From the NCBI RefSeq assembly GCF_000227135.1, contig NC_018247.1, positions 35,709-99,708 of the forward strand: 64,000 nt of DNA, given 5' to 3'. How positions within the stretch are numbered: the stretch's first letter is position 1; every line of letters starts with the position of its first letter. The DNA comes from Leishmania donovani (lineage: Eukaryota > Euglenozoa > Kinetoplastea > Trypanosomatida > Trypanosomatidae). The notes beneath the pieces are model-generated. The model was given only the letters and a program-made list of their open reading frames with translations. It was not told where the DNA came from and did not search any database. Of this stretch, positions 39,741 through 49,858 are shown one piece after another. The translations under genes and the position numbers were made by a program.

Positions 39741-42590
39741 TCACACACTTTTCAGCACCTCCATCCGCTCGTAGTCGTCTTGTGCAGACTGCAGCCGTGC
39801 CAGCCATGGCGGCGCACTCGGCGGGAGCCCCGACATGGCACTAACGCAGCGGCTCCACATCGCCAGCTGCTTCAAGACCTCCTGCTTCAGTTGCACGTCG
39901 CCTTCCGTGTCGTCCTTCTCACCTACCGCATCCGCCTCCCCGCCGCCGAGCGCTGAGGCAAACTTGTGTTCCTGCCAGCGAGCGACGCAAGTGACGAGCG
40001 TCTCGGTCAAGCTGAGGACCGGCACATGGCCACCCTCGCAAAGCGCCCGCCCGCATTCCGCTAAGGCGCGCACGCGTCGTACGCCATCGGCGGCGGTGAA
40101 AGAGGGGTGAGGCTGCGACAGCCACACCACAAGAGCGTGCAGAGACGGCGCAGTAGCGGGAGACGCAGCGATTGGGCGCACGAAGCGTGCCTCCAAGGCA
40201 GCGGAGAGCTCGCGCGTCGAAGTGTCGCAGCTCTGCGGCAGAGAGAAGAAGCGAGTAATACCGGCCAACAGCAGTGCAGGCTGCAGCTCGGCTGGCACCG
40301 CAACCGATAACGTCAAGAAACACAGAAGCAGTTGGGGATGCTGAGCATGCCAGGAGTCCAAGAGCGTCGCGAGTGCCTCGCCTGCCCACTCTCCCGCTTC
40401 GCAGTGGCGCCGCAAGCGCTCCACGAGACCGCGGCACACCCGTGTCTCGGCCGCCTCGGCCTCCTCTGAAGAGAGCTGCGCGATGCAGTGCAGCGTGTGT
40501 GCGAGCGCCTCGAGCGTGTTCAGGCTTGGGGTGGATGCACCACCAGTAGCGAAGAGAACCGCCTGCGTGTACGCGTCTTGATCCTTAAGAAGGTCGACCG
40601 CAGCGTCAGGCAGCACAGCCAACCTGGCCTCGAGCAGCGTTGCGAGTTCATCCGCGGCGGCGTGGTGCGTCAGCGCTGACGCTGGTGCGCCAACGGCCGA
40701 AGTCACACACTGCCACAGCGCTGACACCAGCGGAGTGATGCGCTCACGCAGGTGCGCCGCGTTGTCCGGCCCGACACGCCCCGCAATGGCCAACGCCACC
40801 GCCGCAGTCGCCCTTGTCACATCCATGATAGCGGGAACGCTACCACTCGCGCTGCCACCGCTGCAATGCAAGCCATGCTCTTGGTACGTGGCGAGTGCAT
40901 GCACCAGCACATCCATCACGCGCACTGCAGCAGACTCTATCGCCCACCCCGTGGCAGAAGTCGAGGACACATGCCGCGCCACGCAGCACGGGAGCAAGGC
41001 GGACTGAACCAGCAGATCGGCCGGCTGAATGGATTCCAGCCAGTGGAGGGCTGAGCTCGAGTCCCTCATGACCAGGACGAGTCGCTGGCCCAACTCGGGG
41101 GCCGCCGTGTTGATCTCCTCAACGCCCAGCGCGCCGAGAAGAGCCGTCAGACGCTCATACGTCGTGAAGACGGCGATGTGGACGCCATCGTGGGCTACTT
41201 CGTAGTCCTCGGTATCACCCTCAGCGACCTGTCGCGCTACGTACTCTGCGATATTCCTCCACTCCTCCTGCGCAAACTTGCTGTGGGTAAGGCGAGCTGC
41301 AAGCGCTCTCGTGCACTCATGCAGAAACGGTCTTAGCTTAGCAACGGCAGATGACTTCTCTGCGTTCACCGCGTGCGTCTGCTCGACAAAGTCCGCAAAG
41401 TCATCCGGGTCATCGTCGGGCTCCAACTCGGGAAGCGGCGTAGGCTGCAGTGCCTGCGTCAAGGCGCTGATACCCTCACAAACGTGGCACACCGCAGTCG
41501 CCGGGGCCGCCGGCGCCTGCAGCAGCTGCGCCAGTCGGTCGGCCGCAGAGGAGAAGAGTTGAAATAGGGGTGCATCGCTTGGCTGCTGAGTGACAATGGC
41601 CTTCGTGGATGCCTCAACCGCGGCAGAAATGACACGACTGATCGTCTCCCAGTCCACAGTGGCGGCGGACGAGGGCGCGATGGGTTGTAGCACCAACGGC
41701 AGCGCACCCGACAGGAGAGCCTCGGCGGCTGCGTTGACGATCGTCTGGCAGCGCAACACGTTGCACGCCACGTTTAAAACCTCCTCCGGACACGTCGCCG
41801 GTGGTGACGACGCGGCGGCAGCCGCACCAAGGCAGCGCAGGCAGTGCTGCCATACGGTACTCGTGGGCAGCGCCTCCCAAAACGTTGCCGCGACCTCCTG
41901 CGGCTCACCGTACATCGCCTCCAGCAGAAATCGCACGGCAGCGTCGGTGGCATGCACCAGCAGCGGCAAGTCTGCCCTGTCCGTCAGTGGAGACTCAAGT
42001 GCAATGAGCAGGTGCTCCTGTAGCTGACGGCGCTGTGTGGCGCGTCGTATAGAGCCGATTGCAACACGGCGATCTGCCAAGAGGTCCACGACCGCGATGA
42101 AGACCTGCAGGGCCGTGCGGCACTCATCTGCGGATGCGGCATCACCGCCGCGAACCCAAGCGCGCAGTCGGTCGACCAAACTATCCTCGATCAAGATGAG
42201 CAGGCAGGCCACACACTGCGTGAGCTGCCGGCGTGAGGCCTCAATGGCAAAACTGTGAAGGGCCATCACGTAGAGCTGCAGTAGCTCCTCCAAGCCGGTA
42301 GGGCGGCGATCCAGGGGTTGTGCAAGGCGGTGCGGTATCACTTGCACACAGAAGTGCCGGTTTAGAACGCCTACATAGGTAGCAATCCCAGCGGACACGC
42401 AGGCTGTGGAGTCCTCCAGTGCCCACCGCAGCAGCTGCGGGGCAATCGTGTGGGCCGCCGGTGTACAACCAGCGTCCAAGGAGTGATCGATGGCGTGCAT
42501 CAGCTCCTGGTTCGAGGCGGTGTCGCCGTGGGTAGTGAAGTGCACCACGGCTGCCACTGCAGCAGCGACGCTCCCATCCCCACTACTCAT
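39741..42590 (-). CDS. Importin-beta family protein, transportin-3/importin-13-like
   Basis: 949 residues starting at MSSGDGSVAAAVAAVV (ATG at 42590; two codons earlier there is only a TTG). The whole protein is helical HEAT-type. Near the N-terminus, HTIAPQLLRWALEDSTACVS is followed by LQLYVMALHSFAIEAS and RQLTQCVACLLILIEDSLVD. This order matches the opening repeats of the Mtr10/transportin-3/importin-13 group. In the middle an acidic stretch EPDDDPDDFADFVEQTHAV matches the conserved 'DDF..FR' segment of that group. These receptors carry cargo such as SR-type RNA-binding proteins into the nucleus under Ran control. Divergence is high, so exportin-like alternatives remain. An AG after a minus-strand CT tract at 42609-42610 supports the start. 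Confidence 0.65.
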   Translation of the reverse strand: MSSGDGSVAAAVAAVVHFTTHGDTASNQELMHAIDHSLDAGCTPAAHTIAPQLLRWALEDSTACVSAGIATYVGVLNRHFCVQVIPHRLAQPLDRRPTGLEELLQLYVMALHSFAIEASRRQLTQCVACLLILIEDSLVDRLRAWVRGGDAASADECRTALQVFIAVVDLLADRRVAIGSIRRATQRRQLQEHLLIALESPLTDRADLPLLVHATDAAVRFLLEAMYGEPQEVAATFWEALPTSTVWQHCLRCLGAAAAASSPPATCPEEVLNVACNVLRCQTIVNAAAEALLSGALPLVLQPIAPSSAATVDWETISRVISAAVEASTKAIVTQQPSDAPLFQLFSSAADRLAQLLQAPAAPATAVCHVCEGISALTQALQPTPLPELEPDDDPDDFADFVEQTHAVNAEKSSAVAKLRPFLHECTRALAARLTHSKFAQEEWRNIAEYVARQVAEGDTEDYEVAHDGVHIAVFTTYERLTALLGALGVEEINTAAPELGQRLVLVMRDSSSALHWLESIQPADLLVQSALLPCCVARHVSSTSATGWAIESAAVRVMDVLVHALATYQEHGLHCSGGSASGSVPAIMDVTRATAAVALAIAGRVGPDNAAHLRERITPLVSALWQCVTSAVGAPASALTHHAAADELATLLEARLAVLPDAAVDLLKDQDAYTQAVLFATGGASTPSLNTLEALAHTLHCIAQLSSEEAEAAETRVCRGLVERLRRHCEAGEWAGEALATLLDSWHAQHPQLLLCFLTLSVAVPAELQPALLLAGITRFFSLPQSCDTSTRELSAALEARFVRPIAASPATAPSLHALVVWLSQPHPSFTAADGVRRVRALAECGRALCEGGHVPVLSLTETLVTCVARWQEHKFASALGGGEADAVGEKDDTEGDVQLKQEVLKQLAMWSRCVSAMSGLPPSAPPWLARLQSAQDDYERMEVLKSV

Positions 42591-43544
42591 TATCAACGTG
42601 AACGTTTACTTGAAAGAGGCCCAGAGACACGGAAAGAAGGAGAGAAATGCGCGGGGTTCGAGTCGCGGGGCGCGACCCGCACGAGCCAACGTCCGTGAGT
42701 CGGTGGACGTGGTCGAGGAATTAGAGCGGGTTCTCCCCTGGAAAGAGAGGCGCAGAAGAAGACGCCGGGGAAGCGAGAGAGAGAGAGGCACGACGTCGCC
42801 CGCGACTGCAGCGCCATGCGGGTCCAAAGACAACCTGCGAAGTGGGCGTCAGTCACCATGAGAATCGAATCAGAGAGCGAGAGAGGGAGAAAAAGGCGCG
42901 TGAGGTGATGATGTGCGCGCAGGAGTGCGTGTGTCAAGACTGCAGGAGAGTCACGAGGTGGGATGGGGAAAGGGAGCATTCATCCCCTCCCCCACCCGTC
43001 TGCAGCGTCTGCGGCCGCGTCGAGAAGTGGCCAACCTCACAGAGCGGTAACGCGACTAGAAGGCTTCGCCTGCAATGCGTGTGGTGTGGAGAAGCAACAG
43101 CATGCCCACCCGGAAACAGAAACAGAGCAGAGAGGGAAGCACTGCAGGCTGCGCAAGACCACTGACCGGCACTCACGCGCTGGAAGCGCGGCGAATTGTG
43201 CTTGGCGACATGCGGGTGTTTGTGCGAGAGCGAAGCACATTAGAGGAAGGCGGTGGTGACAACAAGAGAAAGGGAGAGAGAAGAAAAGCGGCAGACACCC
43301 CGATGAGGCCCAAATCGGCGGAGACGAAAACTCACGGAGGACACGCGCGCAAGCCTCGCGCACCGTCACGCAAGGAGACACATGGCCGCTGGACACCAAG
43401 GGCAGGAAGCGCTAAGGTCCGGGAGACACGAGGTCTGCTCTCATCCCATTCGAGCAACCACTCTTGCGGTATGAGCTGACATCAGTGCATGGTGCATCAC
43501 CGCCGTTCTAACGCCTTCCTTTCTAACCCATTTCACATGTGAGC
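42591..43544. other. Intergenic spacer upstream of the karyopherin gene
   Basis: Purine-rich plus strand with GA runs (42755-42795). A plus-strand frame with several CxxC pairs (42911-43165) was considered and rejected. No gene recognised. Confidence 0.6.
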
Positions 43545-44120
43545 TTAGCTGCCCTCAAGCCGGCGCTTCACGGCAGCCTTGCGCTTGCTATACACGCTCT
43601 CCAGCACCGACAAGCCCACCATCTCGTCTACCGCCTCTAGCTCCTCCCTCCGTGCCGCCACGTCGTCAAAGTAGCCGCGGTCAGGTGAGTAGTTGGGCCG
43701 AAGGTCATCTGGGTAATAGTAGTTGAACACAAGAGCATGAGCGGCCAAGTAGCCCAGTACAGCGCAGAGTATTGCCCAGTAGTACTCCCTCGTTTCTGCG
43801 CCAGCCTTGCCTTCGCGGTCGCGTTGGGTCGCCTCCTCCTCCGCCTTTGCGGCCTGCTCATACTGCCCACGCTCCGTCAGCTTCCGCTTGCGGTACGCAA
43901 GCTCGTCGCGGCTGCTGCGATGCGTGAGGGGGTGATCCGTGAGCGTGTTGCTGTGCATCGAGTCTACGTAGAGAGACGTGGGGGACTGCCGCATCTCAAA
44001 GATGGCGTTTGTGCGTGCATCGAGGGAAGAAGCACTCGCAGGGGAAGAGCCGGCAGCGGCGTGCTTGGGGCTGCCCACTCCCGCGGCCGCCTTTGCGCAG
44101 AGATGAACACACCGTCGCAT
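43545..44120 (-). CDS. Single-pass membrane protein, 191 residues, unknown function
   Basis: Starts MRRCVHLCAKAAAGVGSPKH (ATG at 44120); the longer frame begins only with TTG. One clear membrane helix is present (YYWAILCAVLGYLAAHALVF), preceded by a highly charged helix (KLTERGQYEQAAKAEEEATQ). An acidic/basic C-terminal tail follows, containing NYYYPDDLRPNYSPDRGYF and ending VKRRLEGS. The basic N-terminus without acidic residues could be a mitochondrial presequence, which would suggest an inner-membrane protein. I do not recognise the family. Confidence 0.75.
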   Translation of the reverse strand: MRRCVHLCAKAAAGVGSPKHAAAGSSPASASSLDARTNAIFEMRQSPTSLYVDSMHSNTLTDHPLTHRSSRDELAYRKRKLTERGQYEQAAKAEEEATQRDREGKAGAETREYYWAILCAVLGYLAAHALVFNYYYPDDLRPNYSPDRGYFDDVAARREELEAVDEMVGLSVLESVYSKRKAAVKRRLEGS

Positions 44121-45116
44121 ACCCTCGTTGATGGATGACGTGAGAGGGAAGATGGCTGTACCGGCGCTGTCTACCTTTCTGTCGATTTCCAAAGTGGCCC
44201 AGCTCTGCAATCGTGCAGTTCAGCGGTGGAGAAGGCTGCAGTCTAAAGAAGCGCGCGAACAGCTGCAGCAGACAGTGACGGGTTGGGAGTGGGATCGATG
44301 GCGAAGAGCAACGCGGCCAGAGCGCCTCTTATCCTTCACCAACGTACGTCTCTTGAGGGGGCGCGGGTACCGTTTCTGCTGGATGTAGAAGCACCGCTCT
44401 CACGCAAGCTGGCACACGACAGAACAGCAGCTCGATGCACAGAGATAAGAAAGAATGGAAAGTAGGAGAGCGTCAGTGGGGCGCCGCCGCAGCTTAGAGA
44501 GAGCTAGCCAGGAGGAGCACACATATGGCAGCGCTGCATGGACATGGTGGCGTGGGGTTGACGGAGGGGAGGGGAGGAGAGGGCCTCTGCACGCGGATGT
44601 CGCAGGAGCGGGACAGGAGTGGGGGAGATGGAGTCCGCCTGTGCGAGCCTGGCATCGAAATGCGGTGCGGAGGGCGGCACTCTTTGCTCGCCTTTTTTTT
44701 CCGCTGTGTCTCACTGGCAGTAGCCGCTGATCCCTCTTTTCCGAACGCGCGTGAGAGCGCAAGCATGAGCTCTTGCACAGCTCATGGCGCCTTACTTCTC
44801 ACCGGGGCGCGGGTGTGCAGTTCAAAGTCCATCCAGTGCCTTAGCGAGGTCAGCATAGACGAAGAGAAAGACAAAAGAGCGACGTCCAGTAGAAAAAGAG
44901 AAGCGAGGCACACGCACACGCACAAGTAGGGCATTATCGCTGATACAAGGAAAGAAGAAGACACGCACATGCACACACACACACACACAGGGAGGAAGAG
45001 TCGAGCGGTGGTTCGGGTCGGTGGGGGCATCGGCAGGGAGAAGGGATGCAAGGGCCAACCGTGCTGCCTCTCCCCCATGCTTGAAATCAACTACCCTGGA
45101 GTCGTCCTGTTCCACT
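44121..45116. other. Intergenic spacer upstream of the single-pass protein
   Basis: Purine-rich plus strand and a (CA)n run at 44971-44989. No gene recognised. Confidence 0.65.
44971..44989. repeat. (CA)n microsatellite
   Basis: Uninterrupted CA run in the 3' flank of EMC10. Confidence 0.9.
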
Positions 45117-45902
45117 TCAGCCCTTCATGTTCTGGAGGACGGACATGACGATGGGAATGACGAGGTACATCCAGTACTTCTGCAAGAAGGAGCGCTCCTC
45201 GACGGGAACTTCCTCCTCGACAACCTCACCTTCTGCGTTGCGCACCATACGCCTCTCTGTCTGTGGCCTCGCTATCGTCTTCCTCGCATCCTCCGTCTCC
45301 GTGAGAGCGGTGAGGTCCTCGTAGCGCACCTTCCGCGTCACCTTCAGTGGGTGCACGAGGCCGACCTTGGTGTTCAAGTGCACCGTCGGGAATAGTTTCT
45401 GCACCACGCTGCGATCGCACTCATCGCCCTTCAGCATCTTCGCGTGGAAGAAGTTCGTCTCACTGCTCACTTGCAGACCCATCAGAGAGGTGCTCACGCC
45501 CGGGACAATATTGATGTTCTCATGGAGCACCACAGTCTTGCTGTCCATGGCCTCAAAGCCGCGAATCAGCGAGCACGGCGTGACCACGACCGTCGTGGAG
45601 TGCTTCGGTGCCGGCTTGCCTTCCTGGTTCGGGTACGCGCGGTAGTAGACAAGGTCGGCCGCGGCGAGTTTATTGCGTTCCTCCATGCTCAGGCTCACCT
45701 CACCGCCCAGCTGTGTGGAGATGCGAGCTGGTGCCTGAGAAGAGAGACGTGAGATGGCGAAGGAACCGATCCTGGACCACTCGCCGTCGCTGCCAACACG
45801 CCGCTCCAGCACATAGGACTGCGACACCGCGCCCACCGAGATGGAGCACAACAGTGCGAGCACGGTCAGCAGCAGAGGCACCGTCTTCCACAGCGACGCC
45901 AT
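45117..45902 (-). CDS. EMC10: ER membrane protein complex subunit 10
   Basis: 261 residues, ATG at 45902. The N-terminal signal peptide (LWKTVPLLLTVLALLCSISV) is followed by a lumenal beta-sandwich with YVLERRVGSDGEWSRIGSF, LSMEERNKLAAADLVYYRAY and VVTPCSLIRGFEAMDSKTV. This is the same order as EMC10: hydrophobic strand, Q-x-L-x4-eer-x-L block, then a C-S-L segment. The C-terminus ends in one membrane anchor, FLQKYWMYLVIPIVMSVLQN, close to the F-x-KYWMY-I tail of animal EMC10. EMC inserts tail-anchored and multi-pass proteins into the ER; subunit 10 is a peripheral lumenal cap. Length and order fit the family, and I see no damage. Confidence 0.85.
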   Translation of the reverse strand: MASLWKTVPLLLTVLALLCSISVGAVSQSYVLERRVGSDGEWSRIGSFAISRLSSQAPARISTQLGGEVSLSMEERNKLAAADLVYYRAYPNQEGKPAPKHSTTVVVTPCSLIRGFEAMDSKTVVLHENINIVPGVSTSLMGLQVSSETNFFHAKMLKGDECDRSVVQKLFPTVHLNTKVGLVHPLKVTRKVRYEDLTALTETEDARKTIARPQTERRMVRNAEGEVVEEEVPVEERSFLQKYWMYLVIPIVMSVLQNMKG

Positions 45903-46661
45903 GACTGCGATAGGGGAGATGAAGGGGGAGGGTGGGGGGTCGGTTGCGAGGAGAGATTTGTTGACGCGAGAGAATGAAAGGCAGCCTTAACGATTAGCGT
46001 GCGTCTGTGTGTGTGAGAGAGAGGCAGCACTCAGCACCACTTGCAGCCTGGGCACGTGCCTGTATGTCGAAAGGCGAGCGCTGTGCGTGTGAGGGTTGGG
46101 GGCGTGTGCCAGGAGGGAACAGAGAGGCCAAGAAACGAGTACGAAGGGTGGCAAAGAGAAAAAAAGAGACGACAGTACAGAAGTGCAGCGGCGAGCCCGA
46201 TAGAGAGCCAGCCCCGCCCCCTTGTCTCCCATGTTGGCCTCCATGAGGCATGGGGTGAAGGGGCATCGTATGAGGCGTTCCTCGGCGACCGCGCTGGATC
46301 TCACCGGCGCGTCTTGCAGAGGAGTGCATCTTCCTCCCTAACTCGTGGCCGGTGTCCTTTCTTCGTTATGTGAAAAAACGAGGCCGTCGCAGCCACAGAT
46401 ATCACTCCAGACCAAGCGCCCCGTGTAGCAGCGGCAGCGGCGGCAGCAGTAGAACACGTGCTGCGACGCGCTCGATCATCTGCCGTTGCTGCCTCGCTTT
46501 GTCCCGTGCGTGCTGGAAGGACTCGTTGCTGTCGCTGCATTACTCAAGCCTCTGCTGTATGCTTGCGTAGTGGGGGTATGCCCCGCAAGTGCGCTGTTAT
46601 GAGTCGTGTGTGTGCGTGTGTGAGAGCGTGCATGGCTCCTCGTTGCTGCGGCGCTCTGCGC
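45903..46661. other. Intergenic spacer between EMC10 and the DHS prozyme gene
   Basis: The minus strand next to EMC10 has a pyrimidine tract (plus 45911-45935). No gene recognised in the rest. Confidence 0.65.
45905..45906 (-). promoter_or_regulatory. Candidate spliced-leader acceptor AG two bases before the EMC10 ATG
   Basis: On the minus strand a CT-rich tract runs into CGCAG and then TC-ATG. If used, the leader is joined almost directly to the start codon. Acceptors further upstream are possible. Confidence 0.35.
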
Positions 46662-47801
46662 TTACGCTGCGGCCCGCTCCCGGGTGGCAGCTTCCTCTGA
46701 AATCAGCATCAGCGGGAACACCACCGTGGCATCACCTTGCACGCGCACAGTCTCCGTTTCCTCTCTGAGCAGGCCGCACGCCACGTCGTCAGCGAGAACG
46801 CCGGAGCTGACGCAGCCGTCGGCCTCCAAGCCTGTTGTCACCATGACAACAGCGTCCATCGACACATTGCGCAGAAGGTGGTGCTTGGGAAGACCGCCGC
46901 CGAGCACGATGGCTAAGTTGCGGCCCCTCCCCGTTGCTGCCAGCTTGCGCAGCCGCACAACGTCCTCCAGGGGGTCCACGACGAGCCCCTTGTGCGAGAA
47001 GTTGTAGAAGTAAATCATGTCTCCCATCGAGCCATCTGTGAAGGCTGGCGAGAAGACGGAGATCCCGTTCCGGTAGCACCAGTACACCAGGCTGGAGGTG
47101 CACGTGTCAGGGTGGTTCTTTTCGATGGCGGCGCCCATGGCCTCAATGATCTCGGACGGGGCCGTGTGCGTCTTCCATCGCGACGCCCGCTGCGCCTCCT
47201 GAACTGAGCCCAGCACAGGTGTGAAGAAGTCTTCAAACCAGCAGTAGTTGTCGTTGGGCACGAGGAGGTTGCCGATGCGGTTGATGCCGCGGCGGCGCAG
47301 CGCTCGCCCGTCCAGACCGAACTGACCGATCAGCGTGCTGCCACCGCACTTTATAACGTCCTCTTCGATGCCGCCAGCGGACGAGATGAAGCAGTCCACC
47401 AGTCGCTCGCGAGCCAAGTACGTAAACGTGTCGCGAAGACCACATGAAATCATGTTGGATGTGTAGGCGAGGAAGACGCGATCCTCCGGCGAGCGGTGAT
47501 GAAGAATCTGCTGCACGAGTCGGCGCGCACGGCCAATCTGGGTAGCCTGTAGGCCAGTCGTGGGCAGGCTCGACACAACAGCGCGGAGAGTCTCCTCCTG
47601 CGTTGCGTGCACCAGCGACTGGAAGTCGACGCCATGCACCTGCGCACAGCTCTGCTTTGGTGACTCAGCGGCACCTGACGCTGAAACTCTCGCTGATGCG
47701 CCATCCTTGATAGCGGCTCCCGTGCTCTTCGACGCCGATTTCCTACGGGACGCAGCGGAGTCCTTCTTCGCCGGCCTTGGCGCTGGGACAGAGGCAAGCA
47801 T
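46662..47801 (-). CDS. DHSp: Deoxyhypusine synthase paralogue, regulatory (catalytically dead) subunit
   Basis: 379 residues from the ATG at 47801; the longer frame starts at TTG. The N-terminal 55 residues are Ala/Ser/Lys-rich. The fold then follows deoxyhypusine synthase: TSNMISCGLRDTFTYLAR, SAGGIEEDVIKCGG, SVFSPAFTDGSMGDMIYFYN, VLGGGLPKHHLLRN and a final VVFPLM. The catalytic lysine of the active enzyme (in 'SWGKI') is replaced: the aligned segment is ACGLL, with Leu344 in its place. Trypanosomatids carry an active DHS and a dead paralogue that activates it in a heterotetramer making hypusine on eIF5A. The short chromosome-20 gene of Leishmania is described as lacking activity. Family firm; prozyme role inferred from the missing lysine. 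Confidence 0.9.
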   Translation of the reverse strand: MLASVPAPRPAKKDSAASRRKSASKSTGAAIKDGASARVSASGAAESPKQSCAQVHGVDFQSLVHATQEETLRAVVSSLPTTGLQATQIGRARRLVQQILHHRSPEDRVFLAYTSNMISCGLRDTFTYLARERLVDCFISSAGGIEEDVIKCGGSTLIGQFGLDGRALRRRGINRIGNLLVPNDNYCWFEDFFTPVLGSVQEAQRASRWKTHTAPSEIIEAMGAAIEKNHPDTCTSSLVYWCYRNGISVFSPAFTDGSMGDMIYFYNFSHKGLVVDPLEDVVRLRKLAATGRGRNLAIVLGGGLPKHHLLRNVSMDAVVMVTTGLEADGCVSSGVLADDVACGLLREETETVRVQGDATVVFPLMLISEEAATRERAAA

Positions 47802-48383
47802 GGTGCGGTGAGTAGGAAAGAGGGGGTGCAGCGATGCACGAAGTGGATCGAGGAAGCCGTGGATGTCACGCAAATTAGTCAAGGATGTCTTTACCGTCGT
47901 TAGGAGGGAGGAAGGGCGCCTAGCACGCCCGACACAGCGAAAGCACTTTCAAATAAAACAACGAAGAACTACGGAGAAGCGCGGCTACCCAACGCCCATG
48001 AAGGACAGGAGAAGTCCCGCTGATGTCGGTGGTCGCTGCGAAACGTCGGCAAGCAGCGGCGTCCCTGGTGATAGAGAACACGATGCGACGCAAAGCAGCG
48101 AGGCGAAATCTGCCCTACTCGTCCCCGTAGACAGCCGCCCCAAGTGAGAGCGGTGCGGGGCCGCGCAAGATAAACCGTTCCGCGGCACCGCGTACGCCTT
48201 CCGCAAGCAGGTGTGCACTACACGAGCGCCGGTGTCAGTCCCTTGCAGCTCAGCATCGAACGTGGGGGAAAGAAAGCGCGCAAGGAGGGGGAGGGATGCG
48301 AAAGGAGATATGGTCCCGGAAAAGCACACACGCAAGCACAGACACGCACTCACGCTCCGTATACAGCATGCAAGTGCGTCAGG

Positions 48384-48403
48384 CGTGTGTGTGTGTGTGT
48401 GTG
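48384..48403. repeat. (GT)n microsatellite
   Basis: Uninterrupted GT run. Confidence 0.9.
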
Positions 48404-49179
48404 CAGCGGCAGCAGAGAGAGAGAGCGAATTTGGGCAAGACGTTGGGCACAGCAGAATTGTGTGAATGCGCTGATGTGAACCCATACTGTCATGGGGGAG
48501 GATCGGGCCTAGATACCCGCAGAAGCGACCGCCCGCGACAGCAGCCGTTGCATCAATGATGGTGGTGCTGGTAGCAGTGACTGGCCCGTGGAAGGAGGAA
48601 AAGGAGGCCACGTACTAGACACTGAATCCGCACTTGAGGCGCTCACCATCCGCGCGCATCCATACACAGAGCGAGAGAGAGACGCGTCACCTCTCCGTAA
48701 TCCTCACCGGTCCTTCCGCACATCAGCGAAGGCGCGTGCGTCTCTTTTTCATGCGCACCACTGGAACTCGTTTGCCGCCGTGTGCCCGTCCCGCCTCACG
48801 ACGCCGCCTGCCGTCGCCGTGACGGCCTTACTGTGCTCACCTTTTCGTTTTATTGCATCCCTTGTGGGCGTGCCCACAAAGTCCAGACGACACGAGAGCA
48901 CACACGCACACATGCGCGCAAACTTGGGTTACTTCGACGTCAACTGTAAAGAGACACACAGAGAGAGCACGGCAACGTCGGAAGAAGAGAGGCAAGAGAG
49001 ACGCCCATTAGCGTTCGTTTTAAAAGAATGCGTCGTTGTTATCGTCCGCAGTGATGAATGACGCCCGCTTGGTTTACAAGCGAAACGGTAAAAGATGCCC
49101 GTGGCACACATTCGCATGACAACAAAAACAACAACAGCACACACAAACGCAGGCACACATGCATGCACATGCACTGGCT

Positions 49180-49191
49180 TATATATATATA
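49180..49191. repeat. (AT)n microsatellite
   Basis: Short AT run in the spacer. Confidence 0.85.
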
Positions 49192-49858
49192 CTTATGTTT
49201 ATATCGGGGAAGGGATCCACGCACAGACACACGTGTGCAAACGCGGAAAGGCGGGGAGGTGAACAGCACAGGCCGTTCATCCCACCTCCGCCGTGTGTCT
49301 GTGTCTGTGTCTCTGTGTGTGTGTCTTAACTCAAGCGTCATCATCATCAAAGATCAAGCACCACGAGAGTGAGGCATCGAGGCCCACTTGAGAGAAGAAA
49401 CAGAAATAAACCACAACGCCAAGACACCTTCACAGCCACACCCGGGGCCAGTGGCACTCGATGTGTCCATCGAGCACCCACCGGCACACACAAGCACGCA
49501 CGCAGCTGCCCCACTCCGCATCTCGTCAGCTGATAGCGAAAGAAAAAGAAAAGAGAGAATGAACGGCAAGCGAAACACAATGGAGAAAGGCGTTGAAGGA
49601 AACAGACGAATTCATCCGATGACTCACCGACACGCACGCCCGCATACCCGGCATTGGGCACGAAACACAACTTGCACCATGGTCAACGTTCTACATCCAG
49701 CATAGCCGTCCAGAGGTGAGGGATCGGGGCGGGCGGGAGCTGGTGGATGAGAGCGCATCGCGGAAAACACGAAGACAGAGGTGGGAAGTACAGAAAACAA
49801 ACAAAAAGAAGGGTAAGCAGCGCATGCATATGCGCGATCCGTAATCGACCCGCTTTCT

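Larger units (their letters stand above)
47802..49858. other. 2-kb intergenic spacer between the DHS prozyme gene and midasin
   Basis: Carries (GT)n at 48384-48403, (AT)n at 49180-49191 and GT/CT runs at 49290-49323. Open frames on both strands have no motifs. It must include the midasin 3' UTR. No gene recognised. Confidence 0.65.

Noticed and set aside
42911..43165. Plus-strand frame with CxxC pairs (CQDC, CSVC, CVWC) resembling a zinc ribbon
   Set aside because: It is preceded by purines rather than a pyrimidine tract, spacing does not match a known ribbon, and the residues around it are low-complexity.
48588..49061. 157-codon plus-strand open frame between the DHS prozyme gene and midasin
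   Set aside because: Arg/His/Ser-rich, includes microsatellite-like stretches, and has no pyrimidine-AG acceptor before the ATG.
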